Shown here piece by piece: positions 18,064-26,426 of a DNA stretch of 64,000 nt. The notes under the pieces were generated by a model, which ran no database searches, was not told the origin of the DNA, and saw only the letters and a list, made by a program, of their open reading frames with translations. Both the position numbers and the translations under genes were made by a program. This DNA is from DYHD01 sp037445375 (GTDB lineage: Bacteria > Nitrospirota > Thermodesulfovibrionia > Thermodesulfovibrionales > Dissulfurispiraceae). Location: NCBI GenBank assembly GCA_037445375.1, contig JBBIKS010000008.1:8948-72947 (forward strand), written 5' to 3'. Position 1 is the first letter of the stretch. The number at the start of each line of letters is the position of its first letter.

Positions 18064-19117
18064 TAAGCTATTATTAATCGAACAAAAATATAATGGGATA
18101 ACGGCAACGCTAATGAAGCCGGAGGTTTTGAGCAACACCTCAGAATATCATAAATATTCAAAGGAGCAATCGGATCTTGAGCCGATTTATAATACAATTC
18201 AGGAATATAAGAAACTGCTTGGGGGCATTGATGATGCAGAAGCTCTGATTAGAGACAGTGATGCGGGTATAAAAGAACTCGCTGAAGAAGAGCTTGAGAT
18301 ACTCAAGAAGAAAAAACCTATTATAGAAAATGAACTCAAACTCATGCTTTTGCCAAAAGATCCAAGGGATGATAGAAATGTAATACTCGAAATCCGTGCT
18401 GGAACTGGAGGTGAAGAAGCCGCTCTTTTTGCAGCTTCATTGTTCAGGATGTATTCAAAATATTCAGAGATAAAAAGATGGAAGATAGAGATAATTGACT
18501 CAAGCCCGACGGGTCTCGGCGGTCTAAAGGAGATTATCGCAAGCATTACAGGCAAGAACGCTTATAGCAGACTAAAATACGAAAGCGGTGTTCACAGGGT
18601 TCAGAGAGTCCCTGTTACTGAGACTTCTGGAAGGATTCACACATCAGCATCAACCGTTGCGGTGTTGCCAGAAGCTGCGGATGTTGATGTCAAGATAGAA
18701 GATAAAGACTTGAGAATTGATACATTTTGCTCCTCTGGTGCAGGTGGTCAAAGTGTTAACACAACCTATTCTGCTGTGAGAATTACGCATATACCTACTG
18801 GAATCGTCGTGCAATGCCAAGATGAAAGATCTCAGATGAAGAATAGGGAAAAGGCGATGAAGGTATTAAGGTCGAGGGTGCTTGAGATAGAACTTGAGAA
18901 AAAGGAAAAAGAGCGCGCTTTATACAGGAAAACTCAGGTAGGAAGCGGTGATAGGAGCGAAAGAATAAGGACTTATAATTATCCTCAAAACAGGATAACC
19001 GACCATCGTATAGGTCTGACGCTTCATAAACTTGAGCAAGTTTTGGAAGGTGACCTTGAAGAAATTATAGACTCCTTAACGACGCATTATCAGGCGATGA
19101 AACTTAACGACATTTGA
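18056..19117 (+). CDS. prfA: Peptide chain release factor 1
   Basis: Recognises UAA and UAG stop codons and triggers peptide release. The 353-residue protein has the catalytic GGQ at 230-232 (CSSGAGGQSVN) and the anticodon-like PVT tripeptide at 186-188 (RVPVTETSGRIHTSA). The PxT identifies RF1 rather than RF2 (SPF). The length and the continuous frame show no programmed frameshift. It overlaps DUF1385. The methyltransferase gene prmC, which often follows prfA, is not present in the 380 bp downstream. Confidence 0.96.
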   Translation: MLDKLLLIEQKYNGITATLMKPEVLSNTSEYHKYSKEQSDLEPIYNTIQEYKKLLGGIDDAEALIRDSDAGIKELAEEELEILKKKKPIIENELKLMLLPKDPRDDRNVILEIRAGTGGEEAALFAASLFRMYSKYSEIKRWKIEIIDSSPTGLGGLKEIIASITGKNAYSRLKYESGVHRVQRVPVTETSGRIHTSASTVAVLPEAADVDVKIEDKDLRIDTFCSSGAGGQSVNTTYSAVRITHIPTGIVVQCQDERSQMKNREKAMKVLRSRVLEIELEKKEKERALYRKTQVGSGDRSERIRTYNYPQNRITDHRIGLTLHKLEQVLEGDLEEIIDSLTTHYQAMKLNDI

Positions 19118-19498
19118 AATGTGCCCGCCATATACGATGCAATCTGTTTGGTATGTAATTGCTAATTTAAAATAGCATATCAATTTCGCAAGAAAAGTTA
19201 AATAGTGTCTGTTTATAAACTGCTTGCAACTCTTTTCTGTCATTTCGAGCAGAGCGAGAAATCTTTAATTTTTAAGATTCCTTCCCTCGATTGGAATGAC
19301 AACAGCACGGATTTATCCACTTTATAAACAGACTCTAAATAGTCATAATTATCGTTTACGACTCACGACCCATCAATTCATTTTATAATCGAAAAAGGAG
19401 GAATATTGCGTAGGTCCTATGCCTTAGACAATATCTTGTAATATAGCTTTGTCATTTGATAAACTTCAAATATCGATACCTTAAAGGAGCTAATATTT
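19118..19498. other. Intergenic region between prfA and ddl
   Basis: This 381-bp gap contains the MITE-like element described separately and otherwise only AT-rich sequence. An aaggagg at 19396 is followed by no sensible frame, and a weaker aaggagc site is used by ddl. No prmC-like coding remnant was recognised. Confidence 0.6.
19204..19335. mobile_element. MITE-like element, copy A
   Basis: A 132-bp non-coding element with terminal inverted repeats: tgtctgtttataaa at the left end and tttataaacagact at the right. The same element is found in inverted orientation at 60850-60980, and the two copies agree at roughly nine positions in ten. The interior includes gtcatttcgagcagagcgag. There is no coding capacity, so it would depend on a transposase elsewhere. 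It lies between prfA and ddl. Confidence 0.75.
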
Positions 19499-20449
19499 AT
19501 GATAACAAAAAAACGGATTGGAGTTCTTCTTGGCGGCATATCAGCAGAAAGAGAGGTTTCTTTAAAAAGTGGGAAAGCTGTTTTTAATGCATTAAATAAT
19601 AAGGGGTATAATGTTGCCTTGCTTGATGTTCAGGATAATGTATGTGAATTGCTCGAGAAAGAACAAATAGAGATCGCCTTTTTGGTCTTGCACGGCGGTT
19701 GGGGTGAAGACGGCGGAATTCAGGGACTCCTTGAGGTGATGAATATACCATACACTGGTTCAAGGGTGATGGCTTCAGCTCTGGCAATGGATAAGGAGGC
19801 TTCAAAAAAAATGTTTCTTTATCATGGTCTATTAGTGCCTGATTTTGTTATTCTTTACAAAGATATATTTCATCCCGATAATTTAAAAAACGAACCAGGA
19901 AACGGTATATCATTCATCCAACAATCAGTTCATTTTCCTATGCCTTGGGTAGTAAAACCAGCCACCGAGGGCTCAAGCGTCGGGGTTAACATAGTCAAGA
20001 ATACTGAACAAATATTAGACGCACTAAAGACAGCCTATGACTATGGTAAGAGGGCAATAGTAGAAAGATATACTAAGGGCAAGGAGATTCAGATTGGGAT
20101 TCTTGGCGATAGAATATTAGGCGGTGTCGAAGTCAGACCATCTTTAGAATTCTACAGTTATGAAGCTAAATATACGGCAGGACTTACTCAATATATATTG
20201 CCGCCAGAAATTGATGACAAAACTTACGAAAACCTTAAACTTGCCGGACTAAAGGCTCATAATGCGCTTTCTTGTGAGGGTGCATCAAGGGTGGATCTGA
20301 TACTTGATGAATCTAATAATATTTATGTTCTTGAGGTAAATACAATTCCGGGCATGACTGAAACGAGTCTTCTGCCTAAGATAGCAGGACTGGTCGGCAT
20401 GGATTTCACAGCCTTGGTTGAGGAGATGCTTCGTCTCTCGATAAAATAA
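19499..20449 (+). CDS. ddl: D-alanine--D-alanine ligase
   Basis: ATP-grasp enzyme that makes the D-Ala-D-Ala dipeptide for peptidoglycan. The 316-residue protein starts KKRIGVLLGGISAEREVSLKSG, the classic Ddl N-terminus. It has HGGWGEDGGIQGLLE, YTGSRVMASALAMDK, the ATP-grasp PWVVKPATEGSSVGV, and the metal site DLILDESNNIYVLEVNTIPGM. The start follows aaggagc. ftsQ lies 30 bp downstream, as in many division and wall clusters, but ftsA and ftsZ do not follow here. Confidence 0.95.
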   Translation: MITKKRIGVLLGGISAEREVSLKSGKAVFNALNNKGYNVALLDVQDNVCELLEKEQIEIAFLVLHGGWGEDGGIQGLLEVMNIPYTGSRVMASALAMDKEASKKMFLYHGLLVPDFVILYKDIFHPDNLKNEPGNGISFIQQSVHFPMPWVVKPATEGSSVGVNIVKNTEQILDALKTAYDYGKRAIVERYTKGKEIQIGILGDRILGGVEVRPSLEFYSYEAKYTAGLTQYILPPEIDDKTYENLKLAGLKAHNALSCEGASRVDLILDESNNIYVLEVNTIPGMTETSLLPKIAGLVGMDFTALVEEMLRLSIK

Positions 20450-20479
20450 AAACATTGCAATAAGAATTAACACTTTCAA

Positions 20480-21217
20480 ATGTATAAAAAATCCAAATAT
20501 CAACAAAAAAATCATAAAAATAAAAAGCTGATTTTTTCATTGGTTATTATTGTTGCGATTGTGTCTGTAACTGCATGGCTATATTTTTACCTGAAGCAAA
20601 ATCTATATATTAAAGAGATTGTTTTTATTGGCAATCAACATTTACACAAGGAAGACCTATATAATATCTTAAGGGTTCATAAAAATGATCCCATCTATAG
20701 TGTCTCAGCAAAGCGAATGCATAACAACCTCATGCAGTCTCCGTGGGTAAAGAATGCTATAGTAAGAAAAGAATTCTCAGGCAAGATACTTGTACAGCTA
20801 TCAGAAGCGATTCCCGCAGCTATTTTGTACAAGTCGAAAAAGCCTTATTTTATAGACAGCACAGGGGTGATACTCGAGGAAATTTCAGAACCGTCTGTAA
20901 TCTTTTTGCCTGTTATAATGGAGATAGACCCTTTGAAAAATGAGAATACTTACAAAGAAGCTCTCACCTTGGTTAATCTTTTTAAAGATAAGAAACTAAT
21001 GCCGTACTCAGGACAACTTGAAATTACTGGTCGAACCCCTGATGAACTGAACATAAAAGTTGATAATATATTAATAAAGATAGGTTCTGGAGATTATGAG
21101 AAAAAGATAGAAAGACTTGAAAAAATTAAGGAAGAAATAAAAAATAAAAATATAACTATAGAGCATATAGACCTGAGATTTTCTGAACAGGTGATAGTAA
21201 AACCCCTGAAGCAATAA
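20480..21217 (+). CDS. ftsQ: Cell division protein FtsQ/DivIB-like
   Basis: Bitopic inner membrane division protein that scaffolds FtsB and FtsL. The 245-residue product has a short Lys/Asn-rich cytoplasmic tail, one membrane helix around residues 19-38 (LIFSLVIIVAIVSVTAWLYF), and a POTRA domain from about 45 (IKEIVFIGNQHLHKEDLYNI) that contains MQSPWVKNAIVRKEF. An FtsQ-type domain follows with FIDSTGVILEE. The family is divergent, so the call rests on architecture and on the position directly after ddl. The stop converges on holB from the other strand, so the usual ftsA-ftsZ continuation is absent. Confidence 0.85.
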   Translation: MYKKSKYQQKNHKNKKLIFSLVIIVAIVSVTAWLYFYLKQNLYIKEIVFIGNQHLHKEDLYNILRVHKNDPIYSVSAKRMHNNLMQSPWVKNAIVRKEFSGKILVQLSEAIPAAILYKSKKPYFIDSTGVILEEISEPSVIFLPVIMEIDPLKNENTYKEALTLVNLFKDKKLMPYSGQLEITGRTPDELNIKVDNILIKIGSGDYEKKIERLEKIKEEIKNKNITIEHIDLRFSEQVIVKPLKQ

Positions 21218-21267
21218 AAAAATGTATTTGTAATGAAAGAAAAACAAAGTGTAGCAGATTTGCCCGA

Positions 21268-22206
21268 TTAAACTCCAGAAGCATGATATACTGACTTCAT
21301 AATTCCTGACACATGATTCCATGTAACTGATTTGTTTAGGTTGGAATCAATAAGATTAATGATTCCCTGAAGCTCATTATAAGCATCTAAAGCCTTTTTA
21401 ATAGATTCACATTCGCAAGTTTCTCCAAGCATCGTATCTGATTTGCTCCCTGTAACTTTATAAATAACAGCATCTCTGATAAATATAAGAGACAAATCTA
21501 TCCATGACTTCATCTGTTCTCTGTCAACCCATGTTTCTTTAGAAACATCGTTAATCATATTTTTAAGAAGTGTCAGAAACCATGTCTTTTCTTCAGAGAA
21601 ATTTCTTGTAATAGCAATGCCAGGCCTGCCCATCGAGAGATTCATGTAAAGATTGATATCTTTTGGTGCAGCATGTGAGAGTATTATTTTTTTGCAAGAT
21701 TCAGAGGGTAGCGGAGCAAAACTGATCCTCAAACATCTTGAAATTATGGTGTCAGGCAGGGCGTCTTCGTTAGAAGAAATTAAGATGATGATGCTGCTAT
21801 CCGGTGGCTCTTCAAGGGTTTTTAGGAAGGCATTTGCAGCGTTCGGATTCATTCTATCAGAATCATCGATAATAATAAATTTTTTCCTGCCTTCAAACGG
21901 CTTTAATGAAAGGATTTCTTCCAGCCGTCTGATAGCATCGGTTTTGATCTCGTTATTTATAGGTTCAATAATATGAATATCAGGATGGATTCCCGAATCA
22001 GTTTTTTGGCACGACAGGCAACTATCGCAAGAATCAAAATCGACAGGACTAAAACAATTGACCGCCTTTGCATAATTAACAGCGGCAAGTCTTTTGCCAA
22101 CGCCCCCTTGTCCAAGCATTAAAATGGCGGAAGGAAGTTTATTTTTTTTTATCGTACCAGCAAGAATCTTTAATGCCTTTGGCTGACACTCAATATCCTT
22201 CAACAT
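21268..22206 (-). CDS. holB: DNA polymerase III delta-prime subunit
   Basis: Clamp-loader delta' subunit, 312 residues. It has the AAA+ fold with a degenerate P-loop (LGQGGVGKRLAA near residue 33), a four-cysteine zinc module (CFSPVDFDSCDSCLSC near 51-66), the Walker B-like KKFIIIDDSDRM, and FLKTLEEPPDSSIIILIS, the sensor-type signature of the family. It overlaps the stop of tmk by a few bases and is translated after it, the standard tmk-holB arrangement. It converges on ftsQ. Confidence 0.92.
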   Translation of the reverse strand: MLKDIECQPKALKILAGTIKKNKLPSAILMLGQGGVGKRLAAVNYAKAVNCFSPVDFDSCDSCLSCQKTDSGIHPDIHIIEPINNEIKTDAIRRLEEILSLKPFEGRKKFIIIDDSDRMNPNAANAFLKTLEEPPDSSIIILISSNEDALPDTIISRCLRISFAPLPSESCKKIILSHAAPKDINLYMNLSMGRPGIAITRNFSEEKTWFLTLLKNMINDVSKETWVDREQMKSWIDLSLIFIRDAVIYKVTGSKSDTMLGETCECESIKKALDAYNELQGIINLIDSNLNKSVTWNHVSGIMKSVYHASGV

Positions 22207-22829
22207 GACAGGGCCTTTATTATAATATCACTTGTGTCTTTCAGAACCCTTTCTATAGCCGAAGACGCGTTGACGATTTTAACCCTCTCGGGTTCCTTAT
22301 CTGCTATCATGTAATAGCCATCTCTGACTTTTCTGTGAAACTCTATGTCTTCAAGTTCAAGCCTGTCAACCTTGTTTATCCCCTTGTTTCTCATCAGTCC
22401 AGATTCTACATCAATATCAAGCAATATAGTAATATCGGGCTTCAATCCACCCGTTACGATTTTATCTATAGTCACAATAAGCGAAAGATCAAGACCTCTC
22501 CCGTAACCCTGATAGGCTATGGTTGAATCTGAAAACCTATCTGTTATGACAATTTTGCCAGTCTCCAAAGCCGGAATGAGCTTTTCCCTCAGATGCTGAC
22601 ATCTGGCAGCATTGTAAAGGAGGAGTTCTGTGAGATAAGACATCTCCTTATGTTCTGGCAAGAGCAGGATATCTCTGATCTTCTGTCCAATAGTAGTTCC
22701 GCCCGGCTCATAGGTTGAGAGAACTTCATAGCCATCCATCATCAACATCTCGGTTATCAGCCTTGAAACGGTCGTCTTGCCAGATCCCTCGATGCCCTCA
22801 AATGATATGAAAACTCCTCGCTTGTTCAG
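22200..22829 (-). CDS. tmk: Thymidylate kinase, probable CTG start
   Basis: Phosphorylates dTMP to dTDP. From the first ATG (22748) the protein would lack its P-loop. The same frame is open further upstream and encodes GVFISFEGIEGSGKTTVSRL, a perfect thymidylate kinase N-terminus. No ATG, GTG or TTG occurs in that stretch. A CTG at 22827-22829 sits eight bases after an aaggag ribosome site, giving a normal 209-residue enzyme. The rest matches the family: TYEPGGTTIGQKIRDILL (DRX-type lid region), ITDRFSDSTIAYQGYGRG, and PDITILLDIDVESGL. It overlaps holB. The alternative is a sequencing error or a non-functional start. Confidence 0.88.
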   Translation of the reverse strand: MNKRGVFISFEGIEGSGKTTVSRLITEMLMMDGYEVLSTYEPGGTTIGQKIRDILLLPEHKEMSYLTELLLYNAARCQHLREKLIPALETGKIVITDRFSDSTIAYQGYGRGLDLSLIVTIDKIVTGGLKPDITILLDIDVESGLMRNKGINKVDRLELEDIEFHRKVRDGYYMIADKEPERVKIVNASSAIERVLKDTSDIIIKALSC

Positions 22830-23353
22830 TAGATTATCTCCTTATACAGTGATCTATTCAAATGCGTTTAAATCTAAAAAAAAGGAGGCATGGATATCCG
22901 AAAAAAACTTTGTCCTAAAACACCAACTTAGTGTAAGTGTCAGTGATAAACATAAGAGACTATTTATAGACTTACCCTAAATCATGCCCGCTGCATAGAA
23001 ATCCACTTGCATTTTTTGGGTTAATGAATGAGGAACGACTTGAAAAAAACATAATGCCTCGCAAAACATTTTCATACTAATGAATCAGAAAGATACAACG
23101 GCGCCATTTGAGATAAATTCTGGCAATCAAATAAACCGGCGAGCCGAAATATTACGCACAAGTAACCTATGATGAATCGAATTCAAAAAGCGACCTTATA
23201 AACAAAGAAATTTCATGCTTCCAAAAAAAGAAGAAGGACCATTTAATACAGTGCGCATATAGGTTGTATCGCTTACCAAATCGCATCAGATAAACAACTT
23301 GGGCAAAATCTATCATGAAAAAATATGAACAAAAAAACGCGACTGCCCGCTTA
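22830..23353. other. Gene-free gap between nuoN and tmk
   Basis: About 520 bp with no supported gene on either strand. An aaaggagg followed by ATG at 22890 opens only a 13-codon frame. No terminator, repeat or RNA signature was recognised. It may be decayed coding sequence. Confidence 0.5.
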
Positions 23354-24763
23354 TCACATGAACAACTGGAATGTATATCCTATAACGACTGAGGGTATGA
23401 CCCCTATGACAAAAATCATGAGAATGGATATCAAAAGCGCAGCTCCATTTGCCGGATCAGGGTATATCTTAGCCTCTTCTTCCATTGGCTTCATATACAT
23501 GTTCATCACTATTCTCATGTAGTAATAAGCCGATATAGAGCTGAAAAACACTGCTACAACGACCACCCATGTGTATCCAGAATTGATTGCAGCCATGAAG
23601 ATATTAAATTTGCCAATAAACCCAGCTGTAGGTGGAATACCAGTTAAAGAAAACATAAAAACGAGCATCATAAAGGCTACCACTGGATGGCTTTTGGATA
23701 AACCATTATAATCCTTGATGCTTTCGCCTTTTTCGAGTAGAATGACTATCGCAAATGCTCCCATATTCATAAACGCATAAATCAACAAATAGGTCATTAC
23801 TGCATTAAGCCCTTCAGTGGTTCCGGCGACTATACCGAGTAGCGCATATCCTGCATGTGCTATGGAAGAGTAGGCAAGCATTCTTTTTATATTAGTCTGA
23901 ACAACAGCCAATATGTTGCCAACAGCCATTGTTAGAATCGCCAAACCTATAAGGATCGCTGCCCAGTCGGGCTGTAATGTCTCGAAAGCTATGAAGAAGA
24001 CCCTACCTATAACGGCAAATCCCGCTGCCTTCGGTCCTACTGAAAAAAATGCAGTTACTGATGTGGGTGCGCCTTGATAAACATCGGGTGCCCACATGTG
24101 AAAGGGAGCTGCAGCAATCTTAAATGCAAAGGCACAGATTATCATAATCATTGCTATTAGCAGTGTAATAGAGGTTTCGCCTTGCTTTAAATACTGGGCA
24201 ATCTGATAAATATTCGTAGATGTAGTTAGACCATATAACAATGAGATGCCAAAAAGAAGAATCGCCGATGAAAAAGCGCCTAACAAGAAATATTTCATAG
24301 CTGCTTCATTGGACTTTGTATCATGCCTTTTAATACCGGCAAGTATGTATGTGCTGAGAGCCATAAGTTCGAGACCAAGATAAAGCAAAATCAAATCAGC
24401 AGAAGATGCCATAAGCATCATTCCGGCGGTTGCAAATAGGAGCAGACTATAATACTCGCCATATTCCGCATCTTCTCTCTGAAGGTATTTAAATGATATA
24501 AGAACAGTCAGTACGAGGCTGATGAGGAAAATAAACTTAAAATACGAGCTGTATCCATCACTTATAAACATACCGCCAAATGTTATGCCCTGACTGGAAG
24601 GAATGACATAAAAGACTGCCAAAGCGGCACCGATGCATAAATAACCGAGCCAATCTTTTGTTTTTTCCTTTGCAAACAGCTCTATAGATAATAATACGCA
24701 CGCCACTAATGACATAATTATTTCCGGTATTAATGGTGTTAAATCAGGCAATGGTATGTTCAC
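23354..24763 (-). CDS. nuoN: NADH-quinone oxidoreductase subunit N
   Basis: Antiporter-like membrane subunit of complex I, 469 residues with about 14 hydrophobic segments. Family landmarks include LLLYLGLELMALSTYILAG, with the key glutamate in the first half, the lysine helix FKIAAAPFHMWAPDVYQGAP, and KRMLAYSSIAHAGYALLG. The N-terminus starts MNIPLPDLTPLIPEIIMSL. It is the last gene of the nuo operon, and its start overlaps the nuoM stop by 4 bases, indicating tight coupling. Confidence 0.95.
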   Translation of the reverse strand: MNIPLPDLTPLIPEIIMSLVACVLLSIELFAKEKTKDWLGYLCIGAALAVFYVIPSSQGITFGGMFISDGYSSYFKFIFLISLVLTVLISFKYLQREDAEYGEYYSLLLFATAGMMLMASSADLILLYLGLELMALSTYILAGIKRHDTKSNEAAMKYFLLGAFSSAILLFGISLLYGLTTSTNIYQIAQYLKQGETSITLLIAMIMIICAFAFKIAAAPFHMWAPDVYQGAPTSVTAFFSVGPKAAGFAVIGRVFFIAFETLQPDWAAILIGLAILTMAVGNILAVVQTNIKRMLAYSSIAHAGYALLGIVAGTTEGLNAVMTYLLIYAFMNMGAFAIVILLEKGESIKDYNGLSKSHPVVAFMMLVFMFSLTGIPPTAGFIGKFNIFMAAINSGYTWVVVVAVFFSSISAYYYMRIVMNMYMKPMEEEAKIYPDPANGAALLISILMIFVIGVIPSVVIGYTFQLFM

Positions 24764-26388
24764 TTTATTACCTCGATAATGTTTTGTGTTATTTGCTGCT
24801 GTCCAGCCGTATTGACACGGTCAATGAGTCCCTGCACAGAAACCTCCATGAAACTCAGGAAGGTATTAGGATAGAACCCTATCCACAGGATCAGCGCTAC
24901 GAGGGGAAGTAAGGTGAGAAACTCCCTTTCATTCATATCCTCATGATAGTGCGCATTTGGATTGGTCTCGAGGAAGAATACCCTCTGGTAAAGCCAAAGC
25001 ATATACCCAGCGCCAATTATGATTCCTGTGCAAGCCAATATACCCATAAGTTTCCATGCCATAAAGCCGCCCAACAATATTAAAAACTCGCCAATGAAAC
25101 CATTAGTTCCCGGCAAACCTACGGCGGCAAGTGTAAAAACCATAAAGAAGGCAGCATATACAGGCATAGCGGTTGCCGCTCCTCCGTAGTTAGCTATTTC
25201 CCTTGTATGAGTTCGTTCGTATATGATGCCAACGCTTAAAAACAGTGCGCCGGTAACAATACCATGATTTATCATCTGTAAGATTCCGCCTTGTATCCCC
25301 TGCATGTTAAGAGCGAATATGCCAAGCGTTACAAAACCCATATGGCTAACCGAGCTATATGCAATAAGCCTCTTAAGATCGCTCTGAGCAAGACATATAA
25401 CCGCTCCATATATTATTGCGATCACGGACAAAACAATCATAATGGGTGCCATCGCCTTTGCTGCTTCAGGGAAAAGAGGGATGTTAAAGCGTAGGAACCC
25501 ATAGGCGCCCATCTTAATCAATATGCCGGCAAGAATAACACTGCCTGCGGTAGGTGCTTCGGTATGAGCGTCAGGCAGCCATGTATGAACAGGGAACATC
25601 GGCACTTTGACTGCAAAGGCTGCAAAGAATGCCCAGAAGAGCAACAATTGTATGGTATATGGATATGTGGTGTTCATCATCTGAAGCACATCAAAGCTCT
25701 TATTAGTATAGTAATATAATACGATTATTCCAATAAGCATCAGCAGGCTTCCGACAAGGGTGAACAGGAAAAACTTAATCGCAGCATATACCCTGTTTGG
25801 ACCGCCCCAAACACCGATTAGAATATACATGGGTATCAGCATTGCTTCCCAGAAAATATAAAATAAGAAGAAATCGAGGCTGCAGAAAACGCCTATCATA
25901 GAACCCTCTATAAGCAGCAGGGAACCGTAAAATTCCTTAACTTTATCAGTAATTGCTGTCCACGAGACTGTAACGCAAAGTATAGACAGTAAAGTTGATA
26001 GAAGGACGAATAACACGCTAATACCATCAACGCCAAGCGAATATTTTATACTCCACGCAGGTATCCAGTCATATGTTTCAGTAAACTGCATCTTGGCGGT
26101 AGTTTTGTCAAAGTTCAAATAAAGGGGCAGGCTCAAGATAAATGCAATTAAACTTAAGGCAAGTGACGCAGCCCTCGCATACATTTCCTGTTTGCGCGGA
26201 ATAAAAAATATCATAAACCCGCCGATAATGGGAAGGAATATGACCCAGCTTAATACAGAATATTCGATTTGAACAGAGAATATAGCGCCAAGATATACGA
26301 AAGCAACGATTGCAGGCACATATAGCAGGGTTCTCGCGATTGTGTTGACAGGTTGCTGGGCAGCATGACTATCATGTCCTGTTTGCAT
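24760..26388 (-). CDS. nuoM: NADH-quinone oxidoreductase subunit M
   Basis: Second antiporter-like proton-channel subunit, 542 residues. Landmarks are IFWEAMLIPMYILIGVWGG with its membrane glutamate, AVKVPMFPVHTWLPDAHTEA with the channel lysine and histidine, and KRLIAYSSVSHMGFVTLGI. The N-terminus carries an unusual polar stretch (MQTGHDSHAAQQPVN) before the first helix, somewhat longer than in typical NuoM. It follows nuoL by 38 bp and overlaps nuoN by 4. Confidence 0.95.
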   Translation of the reverse strand: MQTGHDSHAAQQPVNTIARTLLYVPAIVAFVYLGAIFSVQIEYSVLSWVIFLPIIGGFMIFFIPRKQEMYARAASLALSLIAFILSLPLYLNFDKTTAKMQFTETYDWIPAWSIKYSLGVDGISVLFVLLSTLLSILCVTVSWTAITDKVKEFYGSLLLIEGSMIGVFCSLDFFLFYIFWEAMLIPMYILIGVWGGPNRVYAAIKFFLFTLVGSLLMLIGIIVLYYYTNKSFDVLQMMNTTYPYTIQLLLFWAFFAAFAVKVPMFPVHTWLPDAHTEAPTAGSVILAGILIKMGAYGFLRFNIPLFPEAAKAMAPIMIVLSVIAIIYGAVICLAQSDLKRLIAYSSVSHMGFVTLGIFALNMQGIQGGILQMINHGIVTGALFLSVGIIYERTHTREIANYGGAATAMPVYAAFFMVFTLAAVGLPGTNGFIGEFLILLGGFMAWKLMGILACTGIIIGAGYMLWLYQRVFFLETNPNAHYHEDMNEREFLTLLPLVALILWIGFYPNTFLSFMEVSVQGLIDRVNTAGQQQITQNIIEVIK

Positions 26389-26426
26389 TATTTTTCCTCC
26401 TAATCTTCCTTAACTAACTGTTTAAT

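Noticed and set aside
22890..22931. aaaggagg followed by ATG in the nuoN-tmk gap
   Set aside because: The frame stops after 13 codons with no conserved content, so the ribosome-site match is probably chance.
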